In this document: in pieces, positions 30,524 to 40,984 of the stretch
How the letters are laid out: the number at the start of each line of letters is the position of its first letter
Position numbering within the stretch: the stretch's first letter is position 1
From: Roseibium sp. TrichSKD4
Lineage (GTDB): Bacteria > Pseudomonadota > Alphaproteobacteria > Rhizobiales > Stappiaceae
Assembly: GCF_000148725.1 (NCBI RefSeq)
Contig: NZ_GL476320.1
Span: forward strand, 555,319 to 619,318
DNA: 64,000 bases
Reading direction: 5' to 3'
Position numbers and translations under genes: made by a program
The notes under the pieces: generated by a model
The model's database searches: none
What the model saw: only the letters and a program-made list of their open reading frames with translations
What the model was told of the DNA's origin: nothing

Positions 30524-31120
30524 TTATCGAATATTTTCTGCGAAATATTTCAATGGTTCACAGCGATTAAATGCAAAATAACTTGGATCAAATTTTTGAC
30601 GACGGATTGACCAATTAAGGGCCTCATGGAGTTCAAGCCCTTCGATGTTGAGCGTGAGGTGGGGTGAATGTTGTCCGCCTTTATTGAGGCTGAAATAACC
30701 GAGTTGATCAACTGATGTGATCGTCACGTCATCCGCCGTCGCGAGGCACCACTTTCTGCCGGCAGCCAGCACCTCAGCGTGGGTGAGGATGTTGCTCATT
30801 TGAAAAGTACCGAAGGTGGACATTATAGCGACGGCTATGCAGGCCCCTAATACAAAAGCCTTGGACCGACCCTTAAGTACGATATGTGCAACAACGCCCG
30901 ACGCTGTAACGGCAGCGGCAATAAAAATGTCAAGCCAGATTCCGCCGTTTGTCCCTCCAAGTAGAACCATCAGAATAAATGTGAAGAATATCCCAAGCAC
31001 TGTTCCGGCGAAGGCTGAAATAGTGATGTCAAACAACCGCATAGGCTCAGACGCGGAATGGCGGTTGAACCCGTCAAGAAGGTCGCCACGCACAGCGACG
31101 ATTATCAGCCGGATGCCCAT
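30524..31120 (-). CDS. Hypothetical membrane protein
   Basis: I do not recognise this 198-residue protein. It has three likely membrane helices (about residues 33-52, 62-80 and 87-105) and then a ~90-residue soluble C-terminal part with two cysteines (KWCLATADD and FNRCEPLKYF), perhaps extracytoplasmic. The start at 31120 overlaps the upstream small gene by 16 bases and has no ribosome site of its own, pointing to coupling; an alternative start is Met27 at 31042. Confidence 0.65.
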   Translation of the reverse strand: MGIRLIIVAVRGDLLDGFNRHSASEPMRLFDITISAFAGTVLGIFFTFILMVLLGGTNGGIWLDIFIAAAVTASGVVAHIVLKGRSKAFVLGACIAVAIMSTFGTFQMSNILTHAEVLAAGRKWCLATADDVTITSVDQLGYFSLNKGGQHSPHLTLNIEGLELHEALNWSIRRQKFDPSYFAFNRCEPLKYFAENIR

Positions 31121-31344
31121 AAGTGCTGAAAGGCAAAGAAAATAAAAACGGCGGCAGCAACCCCTAAAGCCCGTTCAACACTGTCATTTTCGGGGTGGAA
31201 AGGCTGTTGCAACAGGTGCATTCCAGCAAAGGCCAAGGCTGCCACACCCAAAAACCGCACAAAAAGAAAGTACGGCAGGAATATGCTGAGCGTGGCAAAC
31301 CAGAAAAACAAAAAGCCATAAATGGAACAGACAAAACTCATCAT
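31105..31344 (-). CDS. Small membrane protein of unknown function
   Basis: A 79-residue protein with about three hydrophobic segments (residues 4-21, 23-44 and 60-74) and little else. Two ATGs (31344 and 31341) follow AGGGT. It overlaps the next gene by 16 bases, so the two form a small membrane-protein pair. No family recognised. Confidence 0.6.
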   Translation of the reverse strand: MMSFVCSIYGFLFFWFATLSIFLPYFLFVRFLGVAALAFAGMHLLQQPFHPENDSVERALGVAAAVFIFFAFQHLWASG

Positions 31345-31427
31345 CGGCTGACCCTAGTAGGTCAACATGGCCATCGATTGGCTATTTCTTGCATCTGCGC
31401 TGTGTTTTTTTGTCGGCTTTATGTCGC

Positions 31428-32675
31428 TTACGGCTCCGCAATCGCTTGGCCGAGGTCCTGATGGCGGACGGTGTAGCCGCTGGTGCGAAGTTTATCGACA
31501 ATCTCCTGACCATGTGCCCGGTCGAACACTTCGAAGGTCACATCAAGTGTTGCGCCCTTGGCCGGAACATTGAGGAAGAGGTGGTGGTGGGCGACTTCGA
31601 CGACGTTGCCTTTGGCATCGCCTATAATTGTTGAAATCTCGCCAAGAACGCCGGGGCGATCCGGAGTGTCGATCCGCACAGATACCAGACGCCCGCCACG
31701 AGCAAGTTCACGAACAACGACTGAGGAAATCAAACGCGGGTCGATATTACCGCCGCACAGGACCAGGCCCACTTTTTTACCCTTGAAGCGAGCTGGCTCG
31801 GTCAGAACAGCAGCTAGTCCTGCCGCGCCAGCGCCTTCCGCAATGGTGTGCTGATAGAGAAGGTACGCGTTGATGGCCTGCTCAATCGTGCTTTCTTTCA
31901 CCAAGATAATGTCATCAACAACCTGGCGAACGATCTCCGAGGTCAAGGTGCCGACATTGCGCACAGCGATGCCTTCAGCAATCGTTGCCCCGGCACAGAT
32001 GACCGGTTTGTCGTTCACCTTGCCCCACATGGCCGGATAAAGTTCGGTTTCGACCCCGATCACTTCTATCTTCGGGTTCATTGCCTTGGCAGCTATAGCC
32101 ATGCCGGAGATCAGCCCGCCTCCGCCGATGGGGACGACCAGAACATCAAGGTCTGGGACTTCTTCCAGAATTTCAAAGCCGATGGTGCCTTGCCCGGCAA
32201 TCACGCGGACATCATCAAATGGATGAACCCAGACAAGTTGGTTTTCATCGGCAATGCGCGCCGCTTCCGCTCGGGCAGCGTCCACCGTGTCCCCCGCCAG
32301 GATTACTGTCGCGCCAAATTCTCGCGTGGCAGCGACTTTCACAAACGGTGTTGTTTCCGGCATGACAATGGTCGCCGGAATGCCAAGGCGGGCGGAATGA
32401 CAGGCAACCCCTTGCGCGTGATTGCCGGCGGACATGGCGATCACGCCGCGTTTGCGCTCGTCTTCGGAAAGACTGAGCAGTTTGACCAGCGCCCCTCGTT
32501 CCTTGAACGAGCCGGTCACCTGCATGTTTTCGTATTTCACGAAAATGTCGGCTCCCGTCAACTTTGAAAGTCGGGGGGCGGGGAGGCACGGTGTTTTAAG
32601 CACTGCACCTTTAATTTGGCGTTCTGCTTGCCGAATGTCGTCCGACGTTACGGGCAGGGATGGGGTGTTTGTCAT
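31428..32675 (-). CDS. ilvA: Threonine ammonia-lyase (PLP-dependent)
   Basis: Converts threonine to 2-oxobutanoate and ammonia. The PLP Lys58 lies in TGSFKERGA, the phosphate-binding loop is GGGGLISGMA, and a C-terminal ACT-like domain (after RGGRLVSVRIDTPDRPGVLGEI) makes 415 residues, the length of the ~400-residue form with one ACT domain. The ACT domain suggests amino-acid control, but whether its role is biosynthetic or catabolic cannot be told from sequence. It lies 18 bases after hemB and may share its transcript. Confidence 0.92.
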   Translation of the reverse strand: MTNTPSLPVTSDDIRQAERQIKGAVLKTPCLPAPRLSKLTGADIFVKYENMQVTGSFKERGALVKLLSLSEDERKRGVIAMSAGNHAQGVACHSARLGIPATIVMPETTPFVKVAATREFGATVILAGDTVDAARAEAARIADENQLVWVHPFDDVRVIAGQGTIGFEILEEVPDLDVLVVPIGGGGLISGMAIAAKAMNPKIEVIGVETELYPAMWGKVNDKPVICAGATIAEGIAVRNVGTLTSEIVRQVVDDIILVKESTIEQAINAYLLYQHTIAEGAGAAGLAAVLTEPARFKGKKVGLVLCGGNIDPRLISSVVVRELARGGRLVSVRIDTPDRPGVLGEISTIIGDAKGNVVEVAHHHLFLNVPAKGATLDVTFEVFDRAHGQEIVDKLRTSGYTVRHQDLGQAIAEP

Positions 32676-32693
32676 TCTTATAAAGCCAGCGAG

Positions 32694-35088
<2,395 letters not shown>

Positions 35089-35123
35089 GTAGCGGGCCTT
35101 TTATTTCCTTTGGAGACATTTCA

Positions 35124-36158
35124 GTGACCAAAGATATTCTGTTCGAGGTGCGCGGCCATGCCGGGTTCATTACGCTTAATCGGCCCAAAGCCCTTAACGC
35201 ACTAACCCACGATATGGCCATCGCCTTGGCCCGGCAGTTGGCTGCATGGGAAACGGACGATCACGTCCGCCATGTGGTTATTCGCGGGGCAGGGGAAAAG
35301 GCATTTTGTGCTGGCGGCGATATCCGGAACCTGTATGACGCCAAGCAAGCCGGTAAAACGGATGGCTTGAGTGATTTCTTTCAGGATGAGTACCGACTGA
35401 ACCAGCGGATCAAGTCTTATCCCAAACCCTACATCGCATTGATTGACGGCATAGTCATGGGCGGCGGTGTTGGAGTGTCCGTTCATGGCTCTCATCGTGT
35501 TGGCACCGAGAACATGATGTTTTCCATGCCGGAAGTGGGAATCGGTTTCTTCCCGGACGTAGGCGGCACCTATTTTTTGCCTCGCATGCCGAAATCCACG
35601 GGAATTTATTGCGCTCTGAGCGCTGGGCGTTTGAAGCAGGCAGATGCACTGGCAACCGGTGTTCTGACCCATGCAGTTTCGCGCGAAAAACTATCGGAAT
35701 TGGAGAGCGCTCTGGAAACAGCCGAGGATGTCGATGCGCTTCTGGCGTCATTTTCGGCCGATACGGGTCCAGCCCCGTTGATGGAGCGGGCTGAACAAGT
35801 AGATCGCATCTTCGGACTTGGGTCCGTCGGCGAAATTCTGTCGGCTCTGGAGGTTGAGGCTGACGAATGGGCCACAAAGACGGCTGCCACCATCCGCAGC
35901 AGATCGCCAACCAGTGTGCGCGTCGCCTTTGAACAAATGCAGCGCGGGGCGAAGCTTGATTTTACCGAATGCATGAAACTGGAATTTCGGATCGTCAACG
36001 AAGTACTGCGCCAGCAAGACTTTTATGAAGGCGTCCGCGCTGTTCTCCTGGACCGGGATCAAAGCCCAAATTGGCAGCCCGCGACTTTGGAGGAAGTGGA
36101 CACGAAGGCGCTGGAAGCGTATTTCGAAGAACCGGATTGCGGCGATCTAACGTTCTAG
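35124..36158 (+). CDS. 3-hydroxyisobutyryl-CoA hydrolase
   Basis: Crotonase-fold hydrolase releasing 3-hydroxyisobutyrate from its CoA ester in valine breakdown. The oxyanion sequences GEKAFCAGGDIR and MGGGVGVSVHGSHRV and the active-site FSMPEVGIGFFPDVGGTYFLPR match the HIBCH group, as does the 344-residue length, longer than plain enoyl-CoA hydratases. Start GTG at 35124 has TGGAGA upstream; a TTG at 35085 overlaps the dehydrogenase stop and is less likely. Middle gene of the valine operon. Confidence 0.92.
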   Translation: MTKDILFEVRGHAGFITLNRPKALNALTHDMAIALARQLAAWETDDHVRHVVIRGAGEKAFCAGGDIRNLYDAKQAGKTDGLSDFFQDEYRLNQRIKSYPKPYIALIDGIVMGGGVGVSVHGSHRVGTENMMFSMPEVGIGFFPDVGGTYFLPRMPKSTGIYCALSAGRLKQADALATGVLTHAVSREKLSELESALETAEDVDALLASFSADTGPAPLMERAEQVDRIFGLGSVGEILSALEVEADEWATKTAATIRSRSPTSVRVAFEQMQRGAKLDFTECMKLEFRIVNEVLRQQDFYEGVRAVLLDRDQSPNWQPATLEEVDTKALEAYFEEPDCGDLTF

Positions 36159-36191
36159 GGTCGCCTGACCTCTTCTTCTTTTGGAGCTGCC

Positions 36192-36617
36192 ATGCTGACC
36201 AATCTCCAGGACATTGTCGGATCACGGCTACACTGGAACACCTTGCTGGTTTGGTACCTGCGGGCCATGGCGCTTTTGCTGATTGGGGGCGGGGTCATTC
36301 ACTGGGCGCGAATTGTCGGATACGTGCCTTGGCGCGAAGTCTGGTTCTGGGACATGCCACTGGCATGGCAGACAGCCACTGTCTTTTTTGGCGTTCTTGA
36401 TTTGGTGGCGGCCATCGGTCTGTGGCTGACGGTGTCGTGGGGAACGGTCATGTGGATCTTCCGCGCCTTCTGCCAGATCGTCATGCACACTGTGTTTTGG
36501 GAGATATTTGGACGGCGTCCTTATGAGATCAGCTTCTATCTCCTGACAATCAGCATCTTCGCCCTTCTTTATTATATGTCCTTGCGCGAACACCGCGCGC
36601 GGACACCCGCGTCGTGA
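36192..36617 (+). CDS. Small membrane protein in valine operon (DUF6163-like)
   Basis: A 141-residue protein with four likely membrane helices (about 19-38, 60-80, 84-104 and 113-133). It resembles, from memory, the DUF6163 family found in Hyphomicrobiales; function unknown. A Trp-rich loop (VPWREVWFWDMPLAWQ) follows the first helix. It sits between the CoA hydrolase and mmsB with short gaps (33 and 40 bases), all on one strand, so it is probably co-expressed with valine breakdown genes. No catalytic motif is visible. Confidence 0.75.
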   Translation: MLTNLQDIVGSRLHWNTLLVWYLRAMALLLIGGGVIHWARIVGYVPWREVWFWDMPLAWQTATVFFGVLDLVAAIGLWLTVSWGTVMWIFRAFCQIVMHTVFWEIFGRRPYEISFYLLTISIFALLYYMSLREHRARTPAS

Positions 36618-36657
36618 CGCACCTGCGTTTCGGCCAACTATCTTTCGGAGGAATGTA

Positions 36658-37551
36658 ATGAGTACGCGGATCGGATTTATCGGCCTTGGGAACATGGGAG
36701 GCCCAATGGCAGCAAATCTGGTCAAGGCCGGACACGATGTTCTGGGTTTTGATCTGGCAGAAGACGCACTGGCTGCATTGGAGCAGGCTGGCGGCAAGCG
36801 CGCTGGCAGTGTGGTAGAGCTTGCACAGCATGGGGAAGTGATCGTCTCCATGCTGCCTGCTGGCGCGCATGTGCGCAAAATCTACATGGAAGAGGGCGGC
36901 ATTCTGGAAAACGCCAATCAAGGCACTGTCCTGATCGATAGCTCCACGATTGATGTTGACAGCGCACGGGTCGTTGCAGCCGCTGCAGCTGAAAAGGGCA
37001 TGCCGATGGTCGACGCGCCAGTCTCCGGTGGTGTGGGCGGCGCGACTGCTGGCACGTTGACCTTCATGGTTGGCGGTCCACAAGACGCATTTGCCAAGGC
37101 ACAGCCCTATCTGGACATCATGGGCAAGAATATTGTGCATGCAGGTGGCGCCGGAAACGGGCAGGCAGCGAAGATATGTAACAACATGATCCTCGGCATT
37201 TCCATGATTGGCGTGTCGGAAGCATTCGTTCTGGCCGAGCGTTTGGGACTCGATGCGCAAAACCTTTTTGACATCGCCTCAACCGCCTCTGGTCAATGTT
37301 GGTCACTAACTTCTTACTGTCCTGTCCCAGGTCCGGTGCCAGCTTCCCCTGCCAATAATGACTACAAGCCGGGGTTCGCGGCTGAAATGATGTTAAAGGA
37401 CCTTAAGCTTGCTCAGGAGGCCGCTGGAAGCGCCGGAGCCGCGACGCCGCTTGGTGCCGAAGCGTCAGTTTTGTACGACCTTTTCTGCAAAAGCGGCGGC
37501 CAAGGATCTGATTTCTCTGCGATCGTGAACTTCTTGAGGGGATCAAGGTAA
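36658..37551 (+). CDS. mmsB: 3-hydroxyisobutyrate dehydrogenase
   Basis: Oxidises 3-hydroxyisobutyrate to methylmalonate semialdehyde with NAD. The Rossmann motif IGFIGLGNMGGPMAANL opens the 297-residue protein; DAPVSGGVGGATAGTLTFMVGG is the substrate-binding signature and the catalytic Lys is in GNGQAAKICNNM near residue 170. GGAGG precedes the ATG. Last gene of the valine run; the next step enzyme (mmsA) is not in the window. Confidence 0.95.
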   Translation: MSTRIGFIGLGNMGGPMAANLVKAGHDVLGFDLAEDALAALEQAGGKRAGSVVELAQHGEVIVSMLPAGAHVRKIYMEEGGILENANQGTVLIDSSTIDVDSARVVAAAAAEKGMPMVDAPVSGGVGGATAGTLTFMVGGPQDAFAKAQPYLDIMGKNIVHAGGAGNGQAAKICNNMILGISMIGVSEAFVLAERLGLDAQNLFDIASTASGQCWSLTSYCPVPGPVPASPANNDYKPGFAAEMMLKDLKLAQEAAGSAGAATPLGAEASVLYDLFCKSGGQGSDFSAIVNFLRGSR

Positions 37552-37707
37552 ACAAGTCTTTGATGACAGGTGGTCAAAGTAGATTGAAATTTTAACCGAT
37601 GATTTATCTTGTCTCTTAAGCGGATATTAGAAGCGAGTCTGTAATCTTCAGTCATGGTGGAAAGAAAAAAACAACCACTAATGACAGGATAAAAAGAGGC
37701 GCAAAAC

Positions 37708-38220
37708 ATGATCACCGCGAATAGGGCAGTCGATGCTGTGATACAGAACGAAGAGGAAGCGGAAATCAAACCGCTCTACCTCGAAGCTCTGACGCTCGTT
37801 GAGCGTTTGCACAGACGACTACTTGATGTCATCAAAGATGAATTTGACCGGATGGGCCGCTCTGACGTGAACAGCGTACAGGCGCTCCTTCTGTTCAATA
37901 TTGGCGATGCTGAGCTAACAGCGGGTGAACTGCGGACGCGCGGTTACTATCTGGGCTCAAACGTCTCCTACAATCTGAAGAAGCTGGTGGAAACTGGCTA
38001 TATTCACCACCAGCGCTCCCGCATGGACCGTCGGTCCGTTCGTGTCAGCCTGACTGACAAAGGCCAGGAGGTTGCCCGGATCGTGAACGATCTTTACGAG
38101 CGTCACATGCTGTCTGTTGAGCAAGTTGGTGAAATCAACCGCGAAGATTTCGCGAACCTGAACAAGTCTTTGAAGCGCCTTGAGCGGTTCTGGACCGATC
38201 AGATCCTGTATCGCCTCTAA
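37708..38220 (+). CDS. ldtR: LdtR-type MarR-family regulator
   Basis: A 170-residue winged-helix protein matching the LdtR group first described in Liberibacter and Sinorhizobium, where it controls an L,D-transpeptidase gene and envelope traits. The helix-turn-helix region is ELRTRGYYLGSNVSYNLKKL and the wing is HHQRSRMDRRSVRVSLT. The linked L,D-transpeptidase gene lies just downstream on the same strand (in Liberibacter they are neighbours as well). A strong terminator separates the two, so they have separate transcripts. Confidence 0.9.
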   Translation: MITANRAVDAVIQNEEEAEIKPLYLEALTLVERLHRRLLDVIKDEFDRMGRSDVNSVQALLLFNIGDAELTAGELRTRGYYLGSNVSYNLKKLVETGYIHHQRSRMDRRSVRVSLTDKGQEVARIVNDLYERHMLSVEQVGEINREDFANLNKSLKRLERFWTDQILYRL

Positions 38221-38243
38221 GCGATCACGGTTTCTTTATTACC

Positions 38244-38277
38244 AAAACGCCGCTGCGGGGCCCGCAGCGGCGTTTTT
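38244..38277 (+). terminator. Strong Rho-independent terminator of ldtR
   Basis: AACGCCGCTGCGGG pairs perfectly with CCCGCAGCGGCGTT across a minimal GC loop and ends in TTTTT. Confidence 0.93.
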
Positions 38278-38363
38278 CGTTTTTGACTGAGGTGTTTGCG
38301 CTGTCTGCGGCTGGCGCCGCCAAGGTTTCTGCCGAATTCCCGACATGATGTGAACACATTGCA

Positions 38364-38379
38364 GTGTCTTATGGGACAC
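38364..38379. promoter_or_regulatory. Candidate operator upstream of the L,D-transpeptidase gene
   Basis: GTGTC-TTATGG-GACAC is an inverted repeat of 5 bp arms with a pyrimidine/purine-symmetric centre, ~180 bases before the transpeptidase start. MarR regulators bind such short palindromes, so it is a possible LdtR site. A partly similar TTGTCTCTTAAG occurs upstream of ldtR (about 37608-37620). Confidence 0.35.
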
Positions 38380-38561
38380 ATATATTCCTGACAGGACGCG
38401 CGAGAAACGGACGCCAGTCGGTCAATTCAGCACCTTGTTGCCGATTTGCATCCACAGGTTGCCGGAAATTTGTTAAACGTCAGCGGATATAGTCGCCGTC
38501 GAAGACCAAACATGGCGGGTTTTGGTCAGCCGATACACAGAATTTAAGTGGGAGAGAACAC

Positions 38562-39875
38562 ATGCTCGTGTTCCCGAACAAAATGAAGTCTTCGATCCAG
38601 GCTCTGCCCGCAAAAAGCGCGTTCTGCCTTGCTGCCGGACTTGCTGCATTTGGCGGTGGCCTGTCGTCAGCATCCGCCGAATCTCCCTTGCAGGCCCTTC
38701 AACAATATAATCAACGCGTTGAGTGGCAGGACGATTTCCAGAGCACGGTACAAAGCCTGAAGGCCCTGGAATCGTCAGCGCCTACATTGTCGCCTGAGAC
38801 GGCAGACTACATGGGTGTGGCCATCGACCGGTATTCCCGCATCGTGCAACTGGGTGGCTGGGGCGGTGTCACGTCTGGTGGCCGTGCGCTTCGGATTGGG
38901 TCCAAAGACAACAGGGTTGTCGAACTTCGCCAGCGTTTGATGGCGTCCGGTGACCTGCAGCAAAACGCGGGCATGTCGAGTGTATTCGATTCGTATGTCG
39001 ACGCAGCCGTTCGCCGGTTCCAGTTGCGCCACGGCCTTCTGCCAGATGGTGTTGTCGGGGAATCCACAATCGTGGCGCTCAATGTTCCGGCCAATGTGCG
39101 TTTGCGCCAGTTGGAAACAAACCTCGTGCGCCTTCGGTCCATGTCCGGCTTTTTGGGTGATCGCTACGTGATGGTGAACATTCCAGCTGCCGAAATCGAG
39201 GCTGTTGAATATGGCCGGGTGCGGTCTCGCCACACAGCTGTTGTTGGCAAGATTGATCGCCAGACACCCATTTTGAACAGCAAGATTTATGAGCTGAACT
39301 TTAACCCGTACTGGACGGTTCCTGTTTCGATCATCCGCAAGGATTTGATTCCGAAAATGAAGCAGGATCCGCAGTATCTCGCCAAAAACCGGATCCGGAT
39401 CTTTGATTGGAAGGGCAACGAACTTGCCTGGCAGCAGATCGACTGGAATACGGACGAGGCAACTAAGTACCAGTTCCGTCAGGAGCCGGGTGAAATCAAC
39501 TCCTTGGGCAGTGTGCGGATCAACTTCCACAACAAGCACCAAGTTTATCTTCACGATACGCCGTCCAAAACGCTGTTCGGCTCCGACTATCGGTTCCACT
39601 CCTCAGGCTGTGTTCGGGTCCAAAACGTTCGCGAAATGGTGACGTGGCTCCTGCAGTCAACTACGCCGGATTGGGACCGTGCGCGCGTTGATCAGGTCAT
39701 CCGCACAGGTGCGCGTGAAGACGTTCGTCTGAAATCCAGCATCCCGCTTTATCTGACTTACATAACGGCCTGGGCTAATGCGGACGGTGTGATTCATTTC
39801 CGCGATGATGTTTACAATCGCGATGGTCTTTACAACGGTGGCAATGTTGATGGCTTCACGGTCAGCCTGCAGTAA
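38562..39875 (+). CDS. Secreted L,D-transpeptidase (YkuD domain, LdtP-like)
   Basis: A 437-residue periplasmic enzyme that makes 3-3 cross-links in peptidoglycan or attaches proteins to it. Residues 1-39 are a long signal peptide (ending SSASAES). A peptidoglycan-binding domain follows (RIGSKDNRVVELRQRLMAS, then DAAVRRFQLRHGL). The YkuD catalytic block is FHSSGCVRVQN, with His, Ser, Cys and Arg all present. The C-terminal part (YLTYITAWANADGVIHFRDD) matches the YcbB/LdtD subgroup. This is the probable target of the adjacent LdtR regulator. Confidence 0.93.
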   Translation: MLVFPNKMKSSIQALPAKSAFCLAAGLAAFGGGLSSASAESPLQALQQYNQRVEWQDDFQSTVQSLKALESSAPTLSPETADYMGVAIDRYSRIVQLGGWGGVTSGGRALRIGSKDNRVVELRQRLMASGDLQQNAGMSSVFDSYVDAAVRRFQLRHGLLPDGVVGESTIVALNVPANVRLRQLETNLVRLRSMSGFLGDRYVMVNIPAAEIEAVEYGRVRSRHTAVVGKIDRQTPILNSKIYELNFNPYWTVPVSIIRKDLIPKMKQDPQYLAKNRIRIFDWKGNELAWQQIDWNTDEATKYQFRQEPGEINSLGSVRINFHNKHQVYLHDTPSKTLFGSDYRFHSSGCVRVQNVREMVTWLLQSTTPDWDRARVDQVIRTGAREDVRLKSSIPLYLTYITAWANADGVIHFRDDVYNRDGLYNGGNVDGFTVSLQ

Positions 39876-40122
39876 TCTCAGTTATATAACCCTCTAAAAC
39901 CCGCACTCACCGTCATCACGAAACACAATTAAACTCAACGACAAACGGTGCAGCAAAGTCGCAAATGTAAACCTCATGACAGAAAAGGCTCTACACTCAA
40001 GCGCCCAACTTCAATAAATGATACTCGATAAAATTGCGTATTATATTTGGTGAAAACACAGATTGCACCCTAACTGGGCTTAATCTAAGTTCTCTGAATT
40101 ATTTTTGGAGCAAGGACCTAAA

Positions 40123-40425
40123 ATGACCACCAGACGTGATTTTATGAAGGCAGTTCCAACTGTTGGCGCTGCATTTGTCGTAGCTGGTAAAATAGCTCTT
40201 GATGAAACGCCTGCTCGGGCCCAATCAGCATCGCCGCTTGAAGGTCACTTTCACCCAAAGGGCAAAGCGCCTTCAGAAAATACATTAAAACGGCAAAAAC
40301 CAACCGACGAATTCTCCCAATGGCTGGAGGAGAGTTGGGTCTCAGGTCACCCCCTGCACCCCAACGATCTGAGCCTCTGCCAGAGCGACGCGCGGGCTTA
40401 TGAACACCTCTCCATCACCGCTTAG
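40123..40425 (+). pseudogene. Tat-signal protein fragment, possibly truncated alkyl sulfatase
   Basis: A 100-residue frame starting with a clear twin-arginine signal peptide (TTRRDFMKAVPTVGAAF, cleavage near ARA-Q). The following GHFHPKGKAPSENTL recalls, from memory, the N terminus of SdsA1-type alkyl sulfatases, but after residue ~57 the resemblance stops and the frame ends; no downstream sequence continues it before the IS. AAGGA lies before the ATG. It may be a broken gene whose rest was lost in the rearrangement around the IS1380 element, or a small intact exported protein. Confidence 0.5.
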
Positions 40426-40518
40426 AATTTTAAACCCGGATAAGCCCGAAGGCTCGTTTGTCAATTTCGTAAAAAAATATGCGGCGCGCAACGGCTCTCA
40501 ACATGCCAGATTGTTGTA

Positions 40519-40545
40519 ATGTCATCATGATGACATGTCATCATG
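40519..40545. repeat. Overlapping palindromic repeats, operator-like
   Basis: TGTCATCATGATGACA (40520-40535) is a perfect 16-base palindrome and is followed directly by another TGTCATCATG, giving three alternating 10-base copies of ATGTCATCAT. It lies at the stop codon of the ribbon-helix-helix gene. Such arrays are typical operators of ribbon-helix-helix proteins, but position at the gene's 3' end is unusual. Confidence 0.5.
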
Positions 40546-40780
40546 TTGTGTATTTATCAAAGAGCATTTGAAAAGATTCTTCAATCATATCATTGACCGA
40601 GCGGCCTTGTTCAATCGCCAGCATTTTAAGCTTACGGCGGGTTTCATCCGAAACAAACGCCCCAACCTGTACCTTGTTGGCACGGCTTGGCGGTTTTCCT
40701 TCGGCCTTGGCTTCAAGTTTGCGTATAGGTGTAACGGTCTGTCCTGCTGCGGATTCCAGTGCTGCAATATATAATCGGAT
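40541..40780 (-). pseudogene. 5'-truncated ribbon-helix-helix DNA-binding protein
   Basis: The frame on the minus strand encodes a basic linker (KAEGKPPSRANKVQVG) and then a C-terminal ribbon-helix-helix domain (AFVSDETRRKLKMLAIEQ, then GRSVNDMIEESFQMLF), resembling chromosomal or plasmid ParG/CopG-type antitoxin or partition proteins. Upstream the frame runs into the left end of the IS1380 element; all codons from about 40781 to 40837, including the only possible starts (TTG 40837 or GTG 40825), are IS sequence. The native 5' end has thus been replaced. The domain itself is intact and could still be made from an IS start. Confidence 0.6.
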
Positions 40781-40792
40781 ATTTCCCAAGTA
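40781..40792 (+). repeat. Left terminal inverted repeat of IS1380 element
   Basis: ATTTCCCAAGTA; perfect inverse of 42415-42426. Confidence 0.85.
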
Positions 40793-40984
40793 ACTGTGTG
40801 TTGCGACGAGGTTGACCGTTTTCACGGACGTTTGCAACTCTGACGGCAGCGTTGTCGGGGCGATTATCGATTTTGACGGTTACGTAAGCGCGGTTTTTGA
40901 GCTTTTCGTGGACTTTATCCCGTTTGGGCTGCGACAAGACACAGCTGTGGAGCCGCATTTGTGTTGGTTTCGTTGTTTGGAGCG

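Larger units (their letters stand above)
38221..38561. other. Intergenic region ldtR / L,D-transpeptidase
   Basis: 341 bases with the ldtR terminator at the left, a GTGTC-N6-GACAC inverted repeat in the middle and the transpeptidase leader at the right (GGGAGA before the ATG). No gene seen. Confidence 0.5.
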
